From the NCBI GenBank assembly GCA_035304345.1, contig DATGQE010000070.1, positions 94,149 through 158,148 on the forward strand: 64,000 bases of DNA. The letters run 5' to 3'. A program made the position numbers and the translations under genes. Under the pieces are notes generated by a model. The model was not told the origin of the DNA. It saw only the letters and a list, made by a program, of their open reading frames with translations, and did no database searches. The first letter of the stretch is position 1. The number at the start of each line of letters is the position of its first letter. This DNA is from IDS-8 sp035304345 (GTDB lineage: Bacteria > Pseudomonadota > Gammaproteobacteria > Steroidobacterales > Woeseiaceae). Below are positions 37,752 through 46,672 of the stretch, piece after piece.

Positions 37752-39137
37752 ATGAGCGACAAGTTCCGGACGGAAAAGGACAGCCTGGGTGAGTTGCGCG
37801 TGCCGGAGGATGCGCTCTGGGGGGCGCAGACGCAGCGTGCCGTGGACAACTTCCCCATCAGCGGGCTGCGCATGCCGCGGCGTTTCATCGCCGCCCTCGG
37901 GCTGGTCAAGTGGGCGGCCGCGGGCGCGAACGCGGAGCTCGGCCTGATGAAGAGCGACAAGGCCATCGCGATCCAGAAAGCGGCACTGGAGGTGGCCGAG
38001 GGCCGCCACGACGCGCATTTCCCGATCGACGTGTTCCAGACCGGCTCGGGCACGAGCTCCAACATGAACGCGAACGAAGTCATCGCGCGGCTCGCGAGCG
38101 AGCGCCTCGGGGCGCCGGTGCACCCGAACGACGACGTGAACATGAGCCAGAGCAGCAACGACGTCATCCCGACGTGCGTGCACGTCAGCGCGGCGCTCGG
38201 GCTTAAGGAGGCGCTGCTGCCGGCCCTCGCGCACCTCGAGGAAACGCTGCGCAAGAAGGCGGAGTCCGTCGCGGGCATCGTCAAGACCGGGCGCACGCAC
38301 CTGATGGACGCCATGCCGGTCACGCTCGGCCAGGAGATCGAGGGCTGGGCGTCGCAGGTCGCGAGCTGCCGGGCGCGGCTGGAAGACACGCGCGGGCGCC
38401 TGACCGCGATCGCGCAGGGCGGCACGGCGGTCGGCACAGGCATCAACGCGCACCCGCGCTTCGGCGCCAAGGTGGCGGTGCTGCTCGGCGAGCAGACCGG
38501 TATCGAGTTCCGCCAGGCGCCCTCGCTGTTCGAGGCGCTGTCGAGCCAGGACACCGCGGTCGAGACCTCGGGGCAGCTCAAGGTGCTCGCGGTCGCGCTC
38601 ATGAAGATCGCCAACGACCTGCGCTGGATGAATTCCGGTCCGCTCGCGGGCCTCGCCGAGATCGAGCTGCCGGCACTGCAGCCCGGCTCGAGCATCATGC
38701 CGGGCAAGGTCAACCCGGTGATCCCCGAGGCGGTGGCGATGGTCGCGGCGCAGGTCATCGGCAACGACGCGGCGATCACCGTCGCGGGCCAGTCCGGCAA
38801 CTTCCAGCTCAACGTCATGCTGCCGCTCGTCGCGCACAACCTGCTCCAGAGCATCGAGATCCTGGCGAACGCCGCCACCTGCCTCGCGGACAAGGCGATC
38901 GCCGGGTTCACCGTGAAGGAAGAGAACCTGCGCGTCGCGCTCGACCGCAACCCGATCCTCGTGACGGCGCTGAACCCGGTGATCGGGTACGAGAAGGGCG
39001 CCGCGGTCGCGAAGAAGGCGTACGCCGAAGGGCGCCCCGTGAAGGAAGTGGCCAGGGAGCTCACGGACCTGACGGACGAGGAGCTGGACCGCCTGCTGGA
39101 CCCGGCGGCGCTGACCGAGGGCGGTATCCGGCATTGA
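37752..39137 (+). CDS. fumC: class II fumarate hydratase
   Basis: A 461-residue iron-independent fumarase converting fumarate to malate. The signature PGSSIMPGKVNPVIPEAVAM is near 314-333 with catalytic Ser, GSGTSSNMNANEVIA near 100 and TGRTHLMDAMPVTLGQE near 182 (catalytic His). The ATG at 37752 follows an ACGAGGA ribosome site and gives MSDKFRTEKDSLGEL. FumC is a paralogue of the adjacent PurB in the same superfamily. Probably monocistronic or leading into nudL. Confidence 0.96.
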   Translation: MSDKFRTEKDSLGELRVPEDALWGAQTQRAVDNFPISGLRMPRRFIAALGLVKWAAAGANAELGLMKSDKAIAIQKAALEVAEGRHDAHFPIDVFQTGSGTSSNMNANEVIARLASERLGAPVHPNDDVNMSQSSNDVIPTCVHVSAALGLKEALLPALAHLEETLRKKAESVAGIVKTGRTHLMDAMPVTLGQEIEGWASQVASCRARLEDTRGRLTAIAQGGTAVGTGINAHPRFGAKVAVLLGEQTGIEFRQAPSLFEALSSQDTAVETSGQLKVLAVALMKIANDLRWMNSGPLAGLAEIELPALQPGSSIMPGKVNPVIPEAVAMVAAQVIGNDAAITVAGQSGNFQLNVMLPLVAHNLLQSIEILANAATCLADKAIAGFTVKEENLRVALDRNPILVTALNPVIGYEKGAAVAKKAYAEGRPVKEVARELTDLTDEELDRLLDPAALTEGGIRH

Positions 39138-39206
39138 GGTGCGGCCCGCATCCATGACGCGAACGCACGTCCCGTCCCGGCCGCCGGGCGCGGGCGGGGC
39201 GCCGCC

Positions 39207-39845
39207 GTGAGCGCGCCGACGGCCGCGGAGGTGCGCGCCCGGCTCGCCGGCACCCGCCTGCCCGAGGATCCCCGCCGCGTCGCGCTGCCGCCGGGATTCG
39301 AGCGCTGGCCGCCCGAGCTCAGGGCACGCGTCGATCAGGGCCTGCACCCCGCGGGCGTGCTGGTGCCGCTCGTGGACCGGCCGCAGGGGCTCACGGTGCT
39401 GCTGACGCGGCGGGCGGCGCACCTGCGCTACCATCCCGGCCAGGTGGCCTTCCCGGGCGGGAGGCTGGAGCCCGGCGATCCCGACGTGCGCGCGGCGGCG
39501 CTGCGCGAGGCGCACGAGGAAGTCGGGATCGCGCCCTCCGAGGTGGAGATCGCGGGCTACCTCGAGCCGGTGCTCAGCGTGACGGGCTATGCGGTGACCC
39601 CGGTCGTGGGGCTCGTGGCGCCCGGCGTGGAGCTCGTGATCGACCCGGGGGAGGTGCAGCACGCGTTCGAGGTGCCGCTCGCCTTCCTGCTCGATGCCCG
39701 CAATGCGCGGCAATCGGCGCGCGAGCTCCACGGCGTGCACGTGCCGATCGTCGAGTTCGAGTACGCGCACGAGAGAATCTGGGGCCTGACCGCCCACATT
39801 CTCATGATCCTGAGGAGTAGGATCATGGGAAACAATCCGTTATGA
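39207..39845 (+). CDS. nudL: CoA pyrophosphatase, NudL-type Nudix hydrolase
   Basis: A 212-residue Nudix protein whose box PGGRLEPGDPDVRAAALREA (followed by HEEVGI, about 86-111) and upstream LTRRAAHLRYHPGQVAFPGG are the UPF0035/CoA-pyrophosphatase signature; the enzyme would cleave CoA to phosphopantetheine and 3',5'-ADP. GTG start at 39207. The stop overlaps the mazG start by 4 bases, suggesting a small nucleotide-housekeeping operon. Confidence 0.9.
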   Translation: MSAPTAAEVRARLAGTRLPEDPRRVALPPGFERWPPELRARVDQGLHPAGVLVPLVDRPQGLTVLLTRRAAHLRYHPGQVAFPGGRLEPGDPDVRAAALREAHEEVGIAPSEVEIAGYLEPVLSVTGYAVTPVVGLVAPGVELVIDPGEVQHAFEVPLAFLLDARNARQSARELHGVHVPIVEFEYAHERIWGLTAHILMILRSRIMGNNPL

Positions 39846-40618
39846 GCGAAATCCAGAAACTGCTCGAAGTCATGGCGCGGCTGCGGGATCCGGCGGACGG
39901 CTGCCCGTGGGACCGCGAGCAGGACTTCGCGAGCATCGCGCCGTACACGCTCGAGGAGGCCTACGAGGTCGCCGACGCGATCGCGCGCGACGACCTCGCC
40001 GCGCTGCGCGAGGAGCTCGGCGACCTCCTGTTCCAGGTGGTGTTCCATGCCCGCCTGGCGGAGGAGGCGGGGGCGTTCGACTTCGACGCGGTGGCGGCGG
40101 CGATCACGGACAAGCTCGTGCGGCGCCATCCGCACGTGTTCGGCACCCCCGAGGAGCGGGCGCGCGGGGCGGAGCCGGGTGCCTGGGAGCGCATCAAGGC
40201 GGAGGAGCGGCGCGGCAAGGAGGACCCCGGTGCCGGCGCGCTCGACGGCATCGCGCTGGCCCTGCCGGCGTTGCGGCGCGCGGAGAAGCTCGCCGCGCGC
40301 GCGGCGCGGGTGGGCTTCGACTGGCCGGACGCCGACGGCCCGCGGGCGAAGCTCGACGAGGAGCTCGCGGAGCTGGACCGGGCGCGCGCCGCCGGCGATG
40401 CGAGCCAGGTGACGGAGGAGCTCGGCGACCTGTTGTTCACCGTCGCGAACCTGGCCCGGCATCTCGAGGTCGACGCCGAAGAGGCGCTGGCGAGGGCGAA
40501 CCGCAAGTTCGAGCGGCGCTTCCGCCGCATGGAGGAGGCGGCGCGCACCGCCGGCGTGCGGCTCGCGGAGCTGTCGCCGGAGGCGCTCGAGGCGTACTGG
40601 GAGGCCGCGAAAAGTTAG
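39842..40618 (+). CDS. mazG: nucleoside triphosphate pyrophosphohydrolase MazG
   Basis: The 258-residue protein has two tandem MazG domains. Each keeps the acidic metal-binding pattern: N-terminal LRDPADGCPWDREQDFASIA and EEAYEVADAIARDDLAALRE (about 10-60), C-terminal LDEELAELDRARAAGDASQV and TEELGDLLFTVANLARHL (about 165-210). MazG hydrolyses dNTPs and can lower ppGpp. Its length matches E. coli MazG. It overlaps nudL by 4 bases. Confidence 0.95.
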   Translation: MSEIQKLLEVMARLRDPADGCPWDREQDFASIAPYTLEEAYEVADAIARDDLAALREELGDLLFQVVFHARLAEEAGAFDFDAVAAAITDKLVRRHPHVFGTPEERARGAEPGAWERIKAEERRGKEDPGAGALDGIALALPALRRAEKLAARAARVGFDWPDADGPRAKLDEELAELDRARAAGDASQVTEELGDLLFTVANLARHLEVDAEEALARANRKFERRFRRMEEAARTAGVRLAELSPEALEAYWEAAKS

Positions 40619-40708
40619 GCGAGCGGCCGTTCAGGCACGGTTCAGAGGTCCCGCCGTATCGTTCGCGCCAGGACCGGGAGGATTGGCGAACCCGGACGGA
40701 GAGACGAC

Positions 40709-41257
40709 ATGGGCAGGAAAGCGATTGTGTCGGGCACGGTGGCCGTGGTGCTGGCGCTGGCCGGCGCCCCGGCGGTCGCGGACGGCTACGGGCGGCACGG
40801 CGGCGTGTACGCCTACGCCAAGGTGCTGTCGGTGCAGCCGAACGTCCGTTACGTGACGGTCCGCACGCCCGTGCAGGAGTGCTGGGAAGAGACGCGCTAT
40901 TACACCGTCGAGCACCGCCCGCCGGGCAACCCCGTGGGCACGCTCGTGGGCGCCGTCATCGGCGGCGTGATCGGGCACCAGTTCGGCAGCGGCCGCGGCA
41001 ACGACGCGGCGACCGTGGCCGGCGTCCTGACCGGCGCCGCCGTTGGCAGCGGCGTGGGGCGTGATCGCTACTACGAGACCACCGAGTACGCGCGCCCGGT
41101 GCGGCGCTGCCAGACGCGTTACACGACGCACGAGGAAGAGCGCATCGACAGCTACCGCGTGGTCTACACGTACGGCGGCCAGAAATACGCGACCGACATG
41201 CCGTACGACCCCGGCGACCGCGTCCGCATCCGCGTCGACGTCCGCCCGGTCCACTGA
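40709..41257 (+). CDS. glycine-zipper 2TM envelope protein
   Basis: A 182-residue exported protein with a signal peptide (VSGTVAVVLALAGAPAVA, cleavage about 25) and a glycine-zipper hairpin near 73-115 (NPVGTLVGAVIGGVIGHQFG, DAATVAGVLTGAAVGSGVG), as in SlyB/OmpA-like 2TM proteins. Cys in PVQECWEE and RRCQTRYTT flank the zipper and could form a disulfide. The C-terminal part is Tyr-rich (YRVVYTYGGQKYATDMPYD). Likely an outer-membrane or periplasmic stress-related lipoprotein relative without lipobox. Next to a PepSY-like gene and a PhoPQ-type pair. Confidence 0.75.
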   Translation: MGRKAIVSGTVAVVLALAGAPAVADGYGRHGGVYAYAKVLSVQPNVRYVTVRTPVQECWEETRYYTVEHRPPGNPVGTLVGAVIGGVIGHQFGSGRGNDAATVAGVLTGAAVGSGVGRDRYYETTEYARPVRRCQTRYTTHEEERIDSYRVVYTYGGQKYATDMPYDPGDRVRIRVDVRPVH

Positions 41258-41352
41258 CCGGGCGGCGCCCGCTCGCATTGCATTCGCCGGAGTGAGCCAC
41301 CAAACTGGCGCCTCGAGCCGCGCCGCGGACAACAACACCAGGTGAAGCGTTG

Positions 41353-41640
41353 ATGCGGGTCCTTTCCAGGTTCGTCGTTCTGTGCGCCGCGCTGGCGGTG
41401 ACGGCGCCGGCGTTCGCCGACCGCCCGTGGGAGCGGGCGGAGAGCCGCTACTTCGTCGCGCAGCAGGACGGCCCCAGCCTTTCCGAAGCGGTGGAGCGGG
41501 TGCGGCGCCAGTACCGCGGCCGCATCGTGAGCGCCGAGACGCACGTCAGCGGCAACCGCGAAGTGCACGTCATCAAGGTGCTCACGGAGGACGGCAAGGT
41601 GAAGACCGTGCGCGTCCCGGGCCGCTCGCTGCGCGGCTGA
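41353..41640 (+). CDS. small exported PepSY-like protein
   Basis: The ATG at 41353 (second codon after a TTG) gives 95 residues: signal peptide to about 22 (FVVLCAALAVTAPAFA), then a single compact domain with SLSEAVERVRRQYRGRIVSA and EVHVIKVLTEDGKVKTVRV, the helix followed by two strands that define PepSY. Such proteins often accompany PhoPQ-like two-component genes, and here the response regulator starts 11 bases downstream, so it may be part of the sensor circuit. Confidence 0.65.
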   Translation: MRVLSRFVVLCAALAVTAPAFADRPWERAESRYFVAQQDGPSLSEAVERVRRQYRGRIVSAETHVSGNREVHVIKVLTEDGKVKTVRVPGRSLRG

Positions 41641-41651
41641 GGGAGCTTCCG

Positions 41652-42341
41652 ATGCGCCTCCTCGTGATCGAAGACGACGCGGCGCTGCGCGAGTCGCTGT
41701 GCCGGCAGCTCGCGGAGCACGGCTTCACCCTCGAGCAGGCCGCCGACGGGCGCGAGGGCCTGTACTTCGCGCTGGAGTACCCGATCGACCTCGCCATCGT
41801 CGACCTCGGGCTGCCGGGCCTGTCCGGCCTCGACCTGATCCGCGAGCTGCGCGGGAAGGGCAAGACGTTTCCCGTGCTCGTGCTCACCGCGCGTGATCGC
41901 TGGCAGGACAAGGTGGACGGCCTGTCGGCCGGGGCGGACGACTACGTCGTCAAGCCCTTCCACTTCGAGGAAGTGCTGGCGCGCGTCAACGCCCTTCTGC
42001 GCCGCAGCGGCGGCTGGGCATCGCCGGTGCTGTCCGCCGGCCCGGTCACGCTGGACACCGCGCGCCAGGAGCTCAAGGTCGACGGGCGGGTGGTCGACCT
42101 CACCACGTTCGAGTACCGCATCCTCGAGCACCTGATGCTGCGGGCGGGGGAGGTGATCTCGAAATCCGAGCTGACCGACCGCCTGTACGACCAGGATTTC
42201 GAGCGCGACAGCAACGTCATCGAAGTCTTCATCGGCCGGCTGCGCCGGAAAATGGATCCGGACAACCGCCTGAAGCCGATCGAGACGCTGCGCGGCCGCG
42301 GTTATCGCTTCGCGCTGGAGCGGAACCGGGAACAGGGCTGA
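41652..42341 (+). CDS. OmpR/PhoP-family response regulator
   Basis: The 229-residue regulator has a receiver domain (about 1-115) with acidic pocket IEDD near 6-9, phospho-accepting Asp near 51 in DLAIVDLGLPGLSGL, switch Thr in LVLTARD and Lys in YVVKPF, followed by a winged-helix DNA-binding domain ending VIEVFIGRLRRKMDP and IETLRGRGYRF. It is closest in style to PhoP. The start at 41652 follows GGGAGC. The partner kinase starts 56 bases downstream. Confidence 0.92.
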   Translation: MRLLVIEDDAALRESLCRQLAEHGFTLEQAADGREGLYFALEYPIDLAIVDLGLPGLSGLDLIRELRGKGKTFPVLVLTARDRWQDKVDGLSAGADDYVVKPFHFEEVLARVNALLRRSGGWASPVLSAGPVTLDTARQELKVDGRVVDLTTFEYRILEHLMLRAGEVISKSELTDRLYDQDFERDSNVIEVFIGRLRRKMDPDNRLKPIETLRGRGYRFALERNREQG

Positions 42342-42397
42342 TGGCGGCCGCGGCACGCTCCGGCCAGGCGATGTGCCGGCAGGTGCAGTAGCGCAGC

Positions 42398-43786
42398 ATG
42401 TCCTCGCTCAGCGCCAGGCTCCTGATCTCCGTCAGCCTGCTGCTCCTCGTTTTCTTCGGCGCCACCATCCTGGTGCTGGAGAGCGCGTTCCGCGAGGCGG
42501 GCGAGGAGGCCCAGCGCAACATCCTCGACGGTCACCTGATGTCGCTCCTCGCCGCCGCCGAGCCGAACGAGGCGGGCGGGCTGGAGATGCCGCCCGACCT
42601 GCCGGAGGAGCGCTTCGCGAGCCCGGGCTCCGGGCTGTACGGCGAGCTGCGCGACGCGGAGGGCCGGCGCGTGTGGCGCTCGCGGTCGGCGCTCGGCGTG
42701 TCGCTGCCGCCGGTGGCGCCGCCGCGCCAGGGCGATCCGCATTACTCCATCGTCACGACGGACCTGGACGACGAGCTCATGATCCTGAGCCTGACGGTCG
42801 CCTGGGAGTTCCCCGGCGGCGAGCTCGAGACCTATACGTTCAGCGTCGCGGAGGACCGCGACACGTTCCATGCGCAGATCGCGGCGTTTCGCCGGCAGCT
42901 CTTCACGTGGTTCGCCGCCGTCGCGGCGGTGATGCTGCTCGCGATCTCGCTCGTGATGCGCGGCATCCTGCATCCCTTGCGGCGCATCGAGAGGGAGATC
43001 CGCGAGATCGAGGACGGGCGCCGCGACTCGCTGTCCGAGTCCTTCCCCTCGGAGCTGCAGGGCGTGGCCGTCAACATGAACGCGCTGATCGGCAGCGAGC
43101 GGGCGCGCTCGGAGCGTTACATGCACACGCTCGGCAACCTCGCGCACAGCCTGAAGACGCCGCTCGCGGCGATCCGTTCGATCGTGCAGGAAGCGGGGCC
43201 TTCCGAGCTCACAGCCCGCATCGAGCAGCAGGTGCAGCGCATGGACGATATCGTGCGCTACCAGCTACGCAAGCCGGCGCGCCCCGCTTCCGAGGTCCTG
43301 GGCGTGGCGAAGGTGGCGATCGGCCGCGAGCTCGAGCGCCTCGTCGAGGCGCTGCGCAAGGTCTACAAGGACAAGGACCCGGAGATCGCGGTGCACGTGG
43401 CCGAGGGCACCGTGTTCCGCGGCGACGGCGGCGACTTCCTCGAGCTCGCGGGGAACCTGCTCGACAACGCGTGCAAGTGGTGCCGCCGGCAGGTCGAGAT
43501 TGGCGTGCGGCCCGCCGCGGAGGGCACGGGCCGCAACACCGGCATCGTGCTGACGGTCGCGGACGACGGGCCCGGCATCCCGGAAGAGGCGTCCAGCCTG
43601 CTCTTGGAGCGCGGCATGCGGCTGGACGAGAACGCGCCGGGGCACGGCATCGGGCTCGCCATCGTCAAGGACATCGCCGCCTCCTACGGCGGCACGGTCG
43701 AGGTCAGCCGCTCGGACCGGGGCGGCGCGAAGATCACGGTCACGATTCCCCCGCGGCCGCGCGAGCGGGCGCGCCGCGACGCGTAG
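42398..43786 (+). CDS. PhoQ-like sensor histidine kinase
   Basis: A 462-residue membrane kinase: helix 1 about 10-30 (LISVSLLLLVFFGATILVL), a periplasmic sensor domain about 31-165, helix 2 about 168-190 (LFTWFAAVAAVMLLAISLVM), HAMP-like linker, the phospho-accepting His in GNLAHSLKTPLAAIRSIVQE near 248, and the ATPase with N-box GNLLDNACKWC near 352, ADDGPGIPEE near 388 and GHGIGLAIVKDIAASYGG near 413. The sensor part has acidic patches (EEAQRNILDGHL, DLDDELM) in keeping with PhoQ-like cation sensing, but the ligand is unknown. Its TAG stop lies in a repeat arm. Confidence 0.92.
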   Translation: MSSLSARLLISVSLLLLVFFGATILVLESAFREAGEEAQRNILDGHLMSLLAAAEPNEAGGLEMPPDLPEERFASPGSGLYGELRDAEGRRVWRSRSALGVSLPPVAPPRQGDPHYSIVTTDLDDELMILSLTVAWEFPGGELETYTFSVAEDRDTFHAQIAAFRRQLFTWFAAVAAVMLLAISLVMRGILHPLRRIEREIREIEDGRRDSLSESFPSELQGVAVNMNALIGSERARSERYMHTLGNLAHSLKTPLAAIRSIVQEAGPSELTARIEQQVQRMDDIVRYQLRKPARPASEVLGVAKVAIGRELERLVEALRKVYKDKDPEIAVHVAEGTVFRGDGGDFLELAGNLLDNACKWCRRQVEIGVRPAAEGTGRNTGIVLTVADDGPGIPEEASSLLLERGMRLDENAPGHGIGLAIVKDIAASYGGTVEVSRSDRGGAKITVTIPPRPRERARRDA

Positions 43787-43832
43787 GAGCGCGCAGCACG
43801 GCGCGTTCGGTCGCGCGCGGTGGTCGCTCTAC
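43783..43832. repeat. GTAGGAGCG-type inverted repeat supplying two stop codons
   Basis: GTAGGAGCGCGC at the left and a CGCTCTAC arm at the right pair imperfectly (one bulged G) around a GC-rich centre. The left arm contains the TAG stop of the histidine kinase and the right arm, read on the other strand, the TAG stop of the convergent slipin gene. Related arms occur at 52659-52722 and 54777-54836. Confidence 0.6.
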
Positions 43833-44599
43833 GTGCGCCTGCCGTTCTCCGTCCAGTCGAGGAACGCGCGGAACATCTCGAGCGGCGCCGGGAACACGAT
43901 CGTGTTGGTGCGGTCGTTCGCGATGTCGCGCAGGGTCTGCAGGTAGCGGAGCTGCAGCGCCTGCTTTTCCGACGCCAGCGTGCGCGCCGCGTCGGCGAGC
44001 TTCTGCGCGGCCTGCAGCTCACCTTCGGCGTTGATGACCTTGGCGCGCCGCGAGCGCTCCGCTTCCGCCTGTTGCGCGATGGCGCGGATCATGCTTTCGT
44101 CGAGGTCCACGTGCTTGATCTCGACGTTCGCCACCTTCACGCCCCAGGCGTCCGTGCGCGCGTCGAGGATCTCCTGGATGTCGTTGTTGAGCTTTTCGCG
44201 CTCGGCGAGCATGTCGTCGAGCTCGTGGCGGCCGAGCACGGAACGCAGCGTCGTCTGCGCGAGCTGGCTCGTCGCCTCGAACACGTTCGCGACACGAATC
44301 ACCGCCTTTTCCGGGTCCACGATGCGGAAGTAGATGACGGCGTTCACGCGGACGGAGACGTTGTCGCGCGAGATGACGTCCTGCGTCGGCACGTCGAGCA
44401 CGATCACGCGCAGGTCCACCTTGGTCATCGTCTGGATGACCGGGAACAGCAGGATCAGGCCCGGTCCTTTGACCCTCTGGAAGCGCCCGAGGAAGAACAC
44501 GACGCCGCGCTCGTACTCCTTGAGCACCTTGATCGTGTTGTAGAGGATGACGACCAGTAAGGCGACGATCAGTCCTAAGGCGGTAATCGAAGTTGGCAT
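43829..44599 (-). CDS. slipin (SPFH/band 7) membrane protein
   Basis: The ATG at 44599, preceded by AAGGAGC, gives 256 residues: one N-terminal hairpin-like membrane segment (about 6-24, LGLIVALLVVILYNTI), then a stomatin/SPFH domain with EYERGVVFFLGRFQRVKGPG near 31-50, LDVPTQDVISRDNVSVRVNA near 73-92 and RTDAWGVKVANVEIKHVDLD, and a coiled C-terminal part (AEAERSRRAKVINAEGELQA). With the upstream NfeD gene it forms the widespread nfeD-slipin operon, thought to organise membrane microdomains and membrane protein quality control. Confidence 0.93.
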   Translation of the reverse strand: MPTSITALGLIVALLVVILYNTIKVLKEYERGVVFFLGRFQRVKGPGLILLFPVIQTMTKVDLRVIVLDVPTQDVISRDNVSVRVNAVIYFRIVDPEKAVIRVANVFEATSQLAQTTLRSVLGRHELDDMLAEREKLNNDIQEILDARTDAWGVKVANVEIKHVDLDESMIRAIAQQAEAERSRRAKVINAEGELQAAQKLADAARTLASEKQALQLRYLQTLRDIANDRTNTIVFPAPLEMFRAFLDWTENGRRT

Positions 44600-44624
44600 T
44601 GCGGCTCCTTGTGTTGAAGCGCGA

Positions 44625-46070
44625 TCAGGTCTGGAACTGCGTTTCGGTCCGGTCCTCACGTCTCACGGGCTCGACGTGCAGCGTCAGCCCCTCGAGCCGG
44701 CGGACCACGACTTCTTCGTTCTTCTGCACGGGCACGTCGCTCACGGCGCGCCACGCTTCGCCTTCCAGCCACACACGGCCTTCGCCGGCGAAATCCTCCA
44801 TCGCGGTGCCGATGCCGCCGACGATCGAGCCGACGCCGCTCACGGCGCCGCGCCGGTGCAGCTTCACCACGTAGCTCATGACGAGCAGCATCGAGAGGCC
44901 GACGGCGACCGCGAAGACCACGACGAAGGTGACCGAGATCCCGAATCCCGGGACGCCGGTGTCGAACATCATGATGGCGCCGAAGATGAAGGCCGCGAGC
45001 CCGCCGAGGCCGAGGGCGCCGAAGCTCGGCACGAACGCCTCCGCCACGATCAGCGCGAGCCCGACGAGGATCAGCCCGAGTCCCGCGAAGTTGACGGGGA
45101 TGATCTGCAGCGCGTAGCCGGCGAGCAGCAGGCAGATCACGCCGACCACGCCGGGGACGATCGCGCCGGGGTTGTAGGCTTCGAGCAGCAGGCCGTAGAG
45201 CCCGATCACGCCGAGGAGCAGCGCGATCTCCGGGCTCGCGATCGTGCTCAGGAACTTGATGCGCCAGCTCGGCTCGACCTGCTCGACGACGACGTTCTCG
45301 GTGTCGAGCGTCGTGTGCCCGGTGTCGAGCCGCACCTCGCGCCCGTGGATGGCCCGGAGCAGCTCGTCGCGGTCCGCCGCGATGAGGTCGATCACGTTCT
45401 CGGCCAGCGCGGCTTCGGCGGTCAGCGTCGCCGCGTCCCGCACCGCTCTTTCGGCCCAGTCGGCGTTGCGGCCGTGGCGCTCGGCGAGCCCGCGGATGTA
45501 GGCCACGGCATCGTTCATGATCTTGCGCTCCATGGCGGTGCCCGGCTGCGGCGCTTCATCCGCGTGATCGTCCGGCGCCTCGTCCTCGCCGCGCTCGGGC
45601 TCGTCGCCGCGCCTGGGGGCGGGCTCCTCCGGCGGCGGGCTGCCGCCGCCGAGGGCTACCGGCGAGGCCGCACCGAGATGGGTGGTCGGCGCCATGGCGG
45701 CCACGTGGCTCGCGAGCAGGATGTAGGTGCCGGCGCTGTCGGCGCGCGCCCCGTTCGGGTACACGTAGGTCACCACCGGGACCGGGGAGGCGAGGATGGC
45801 CTGGATGATGTCCCGCATCGGCTCGACCAGGCCGCCCGGCGTGTCCATGCGGATGATGACGAGGCTGGCGTCGCGCTCCCGGGCCTGGTCGAGGCCGTCG
45901 ATGATGTACTCGGCCGTGGCGACGCCGAGTGCGCCCTCGAGGTCGAGCTGCAACACGAGGCCGGCGGCCGCGACCGGGCCGGCAGCGAAGAAAAGCGAGG
46001 AAAGAGCCGCGAGCACCAGGGAGCTGCGCCGTAGCGCGGCCGACCAGCCCCGCGGGCGGGTCATTGCCAT
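44625..46070 (-). CDS. long-form NfeD membrane serine protease
   Basis: The 481-residue protein has a signal sequence, a ClpP/SppA-type protease domain (IDGLDQARERDASLVIIRMD, MDTPGGLVEPMRDIIQAILA, and the catalytic Ser in NGARADSAGTYILLASHVAA with Lys further on in ERKIMNDAVAYIRGLAER), an acidic Pro-rich insertion about 150-180, four or so membrane helices (about 275-425) and a C-terminal OB-fold NfeD domain (GAVSGVGSIVGGIGTAMEDF, EGRVWLEGEAWRAVSD). These proteases cleave slipin/stomatin C termini. Slipin follows 25 bases downstream. Confidence 0.92.
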   Translation of the reverse strand: MAMTRPRGWSAALRRSSLVLAALSSLFFAAGPVAAAGLVLQLDLEGALGVATAEYIIDGLDQARERDASLVIIRMDTPGGLVEPMRDIIQAILASPVPVVTYVYPNGARADSAGTYILLASHVAAMAPTTHLGAASPVALGGGSPPPEEPAPRRGDEPERGEDEAPDDHADEAPQPGTAMERKIMNDAVAYIRGLAERHGRNADWAERAVRDAATLTAEAALAENVIDLIAADRDELLRAIHGREVRLDTGHTTLDTENVVVEQVEPSWRIKFLSTIASPEIALLLGVIGLYGLLLEAYNPGAIVPGVVGVICLLLAGYALQIIPVNFAGLGLILVGLALIVAEAFVPSFGALGLGGLAAFIFGAIMMFDTGVPGFGISVTFVVVFAVAVGLSMLLVMSYVVKLHRRGAVSGVGSIVGGIGTAMEDFAGEGRVWLEGEAWRAVSDVPVQKNEEVVVRRLEGLTLHVEPVRREDRTETQFQT

Positions 46071-46170
46071 GAGGCAATCATAACAGTGCTGCGGGCCGGA
46101 AGCGCCGTCTGGCCGCCCCGGCGGCTTTCGTCAATAATGCCCGCTCGATTGCGGGCGGCGACGGCAGGCC

Positions 46171-46656
46171 ATGTTCATCCGATTCCTCACCACCGGCGGC
46201 ACCATCGACAAGATCTATTTCGACGAGAAAAGCCGCTACGAAGTCGGCGAGTCGCAGGTCCGGCACATCCTGGCCGAGGGGCTGGCGGGCTTCGAGTACG
46301 ACGTCGTATCGCTGTTCCGGAAGGACAGCCTGGACCTCACCGACGCCGATCGCGCCGCGATCCGCCGCTACATCGAGGAGGACACCGCCGAGCGCTACGT
46401 GATCACCCACGGCACCGACACGATGGTGGAGACCGCGAAGGTGCTCCAGGGGCTCGGCGGCCGCACGATCGTGCTGACCGGTGCGCTCGCGCCCGCGCGC
46501 TTCCGGCACACGGACGCGATCTTCAACGTGGGCATGGCGGTGGCGGCGGTGCAGCTCGCACCGCCGGGCGTCTACATCGCCATGAGCGGGGAGATCTTCT
46601 CCCCCGGCGAGGTCGTCAAGAACCGCGAGCGCAATCGCTTCGAGCGCATCCCTTGA
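46171..46656 (+). CDS. half-size asparaginase-domain protein
   Basis: A 161-residue protein corresponding only to the N-terminal domain of type I/II L-asparaginase: FLTTGGTIDKIYFDEKSRYE near 5-24 holds the first active-site Thr, and ITHGTDTMVETAKVLQGL near 78-95 holds the second Thr-Asp pair. The C-terminal domain that completes the active-site dimer interface is absent, and the gene ends normally with TGA, so this is the known short asparaginase-like family, not a truncation made here. Activity is uncertain. Convergent with the ALDH gene. Confidence 0.8.
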   Translation: MFIRFLTTGGTIDKIYFDEKSRYEVGESQVRHILAEGLAGFEYDVVSLFRKDSLDLTDADRAAIRRYIEEDTAERYVITHGTDTMVETAKVLQGLGGRTIVLTGALAPARFRHTDAIFNVGMAVAAVQLAPPGVYIAMSGEIFSPGEVVKNRERNRFERIP

Positions 46657-46672
46657 GGAGCGCTCGCGCCTA
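46654..46672. repeat. short GAGGAGCG inverted repeat between convergent stops
   Basis: TGAGGAGCGCTCGCGCCTA contains the TGA stop of the asparaginase-like gene at its left end and, on the other strand, the TAG stop of the aldehyde dehydrogenase at its right end. It includes the palindrome GAGCGCTC. It resembles a shortened form of the GTAGGAGCG family; membership is tentative. Confidence 0.35.
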
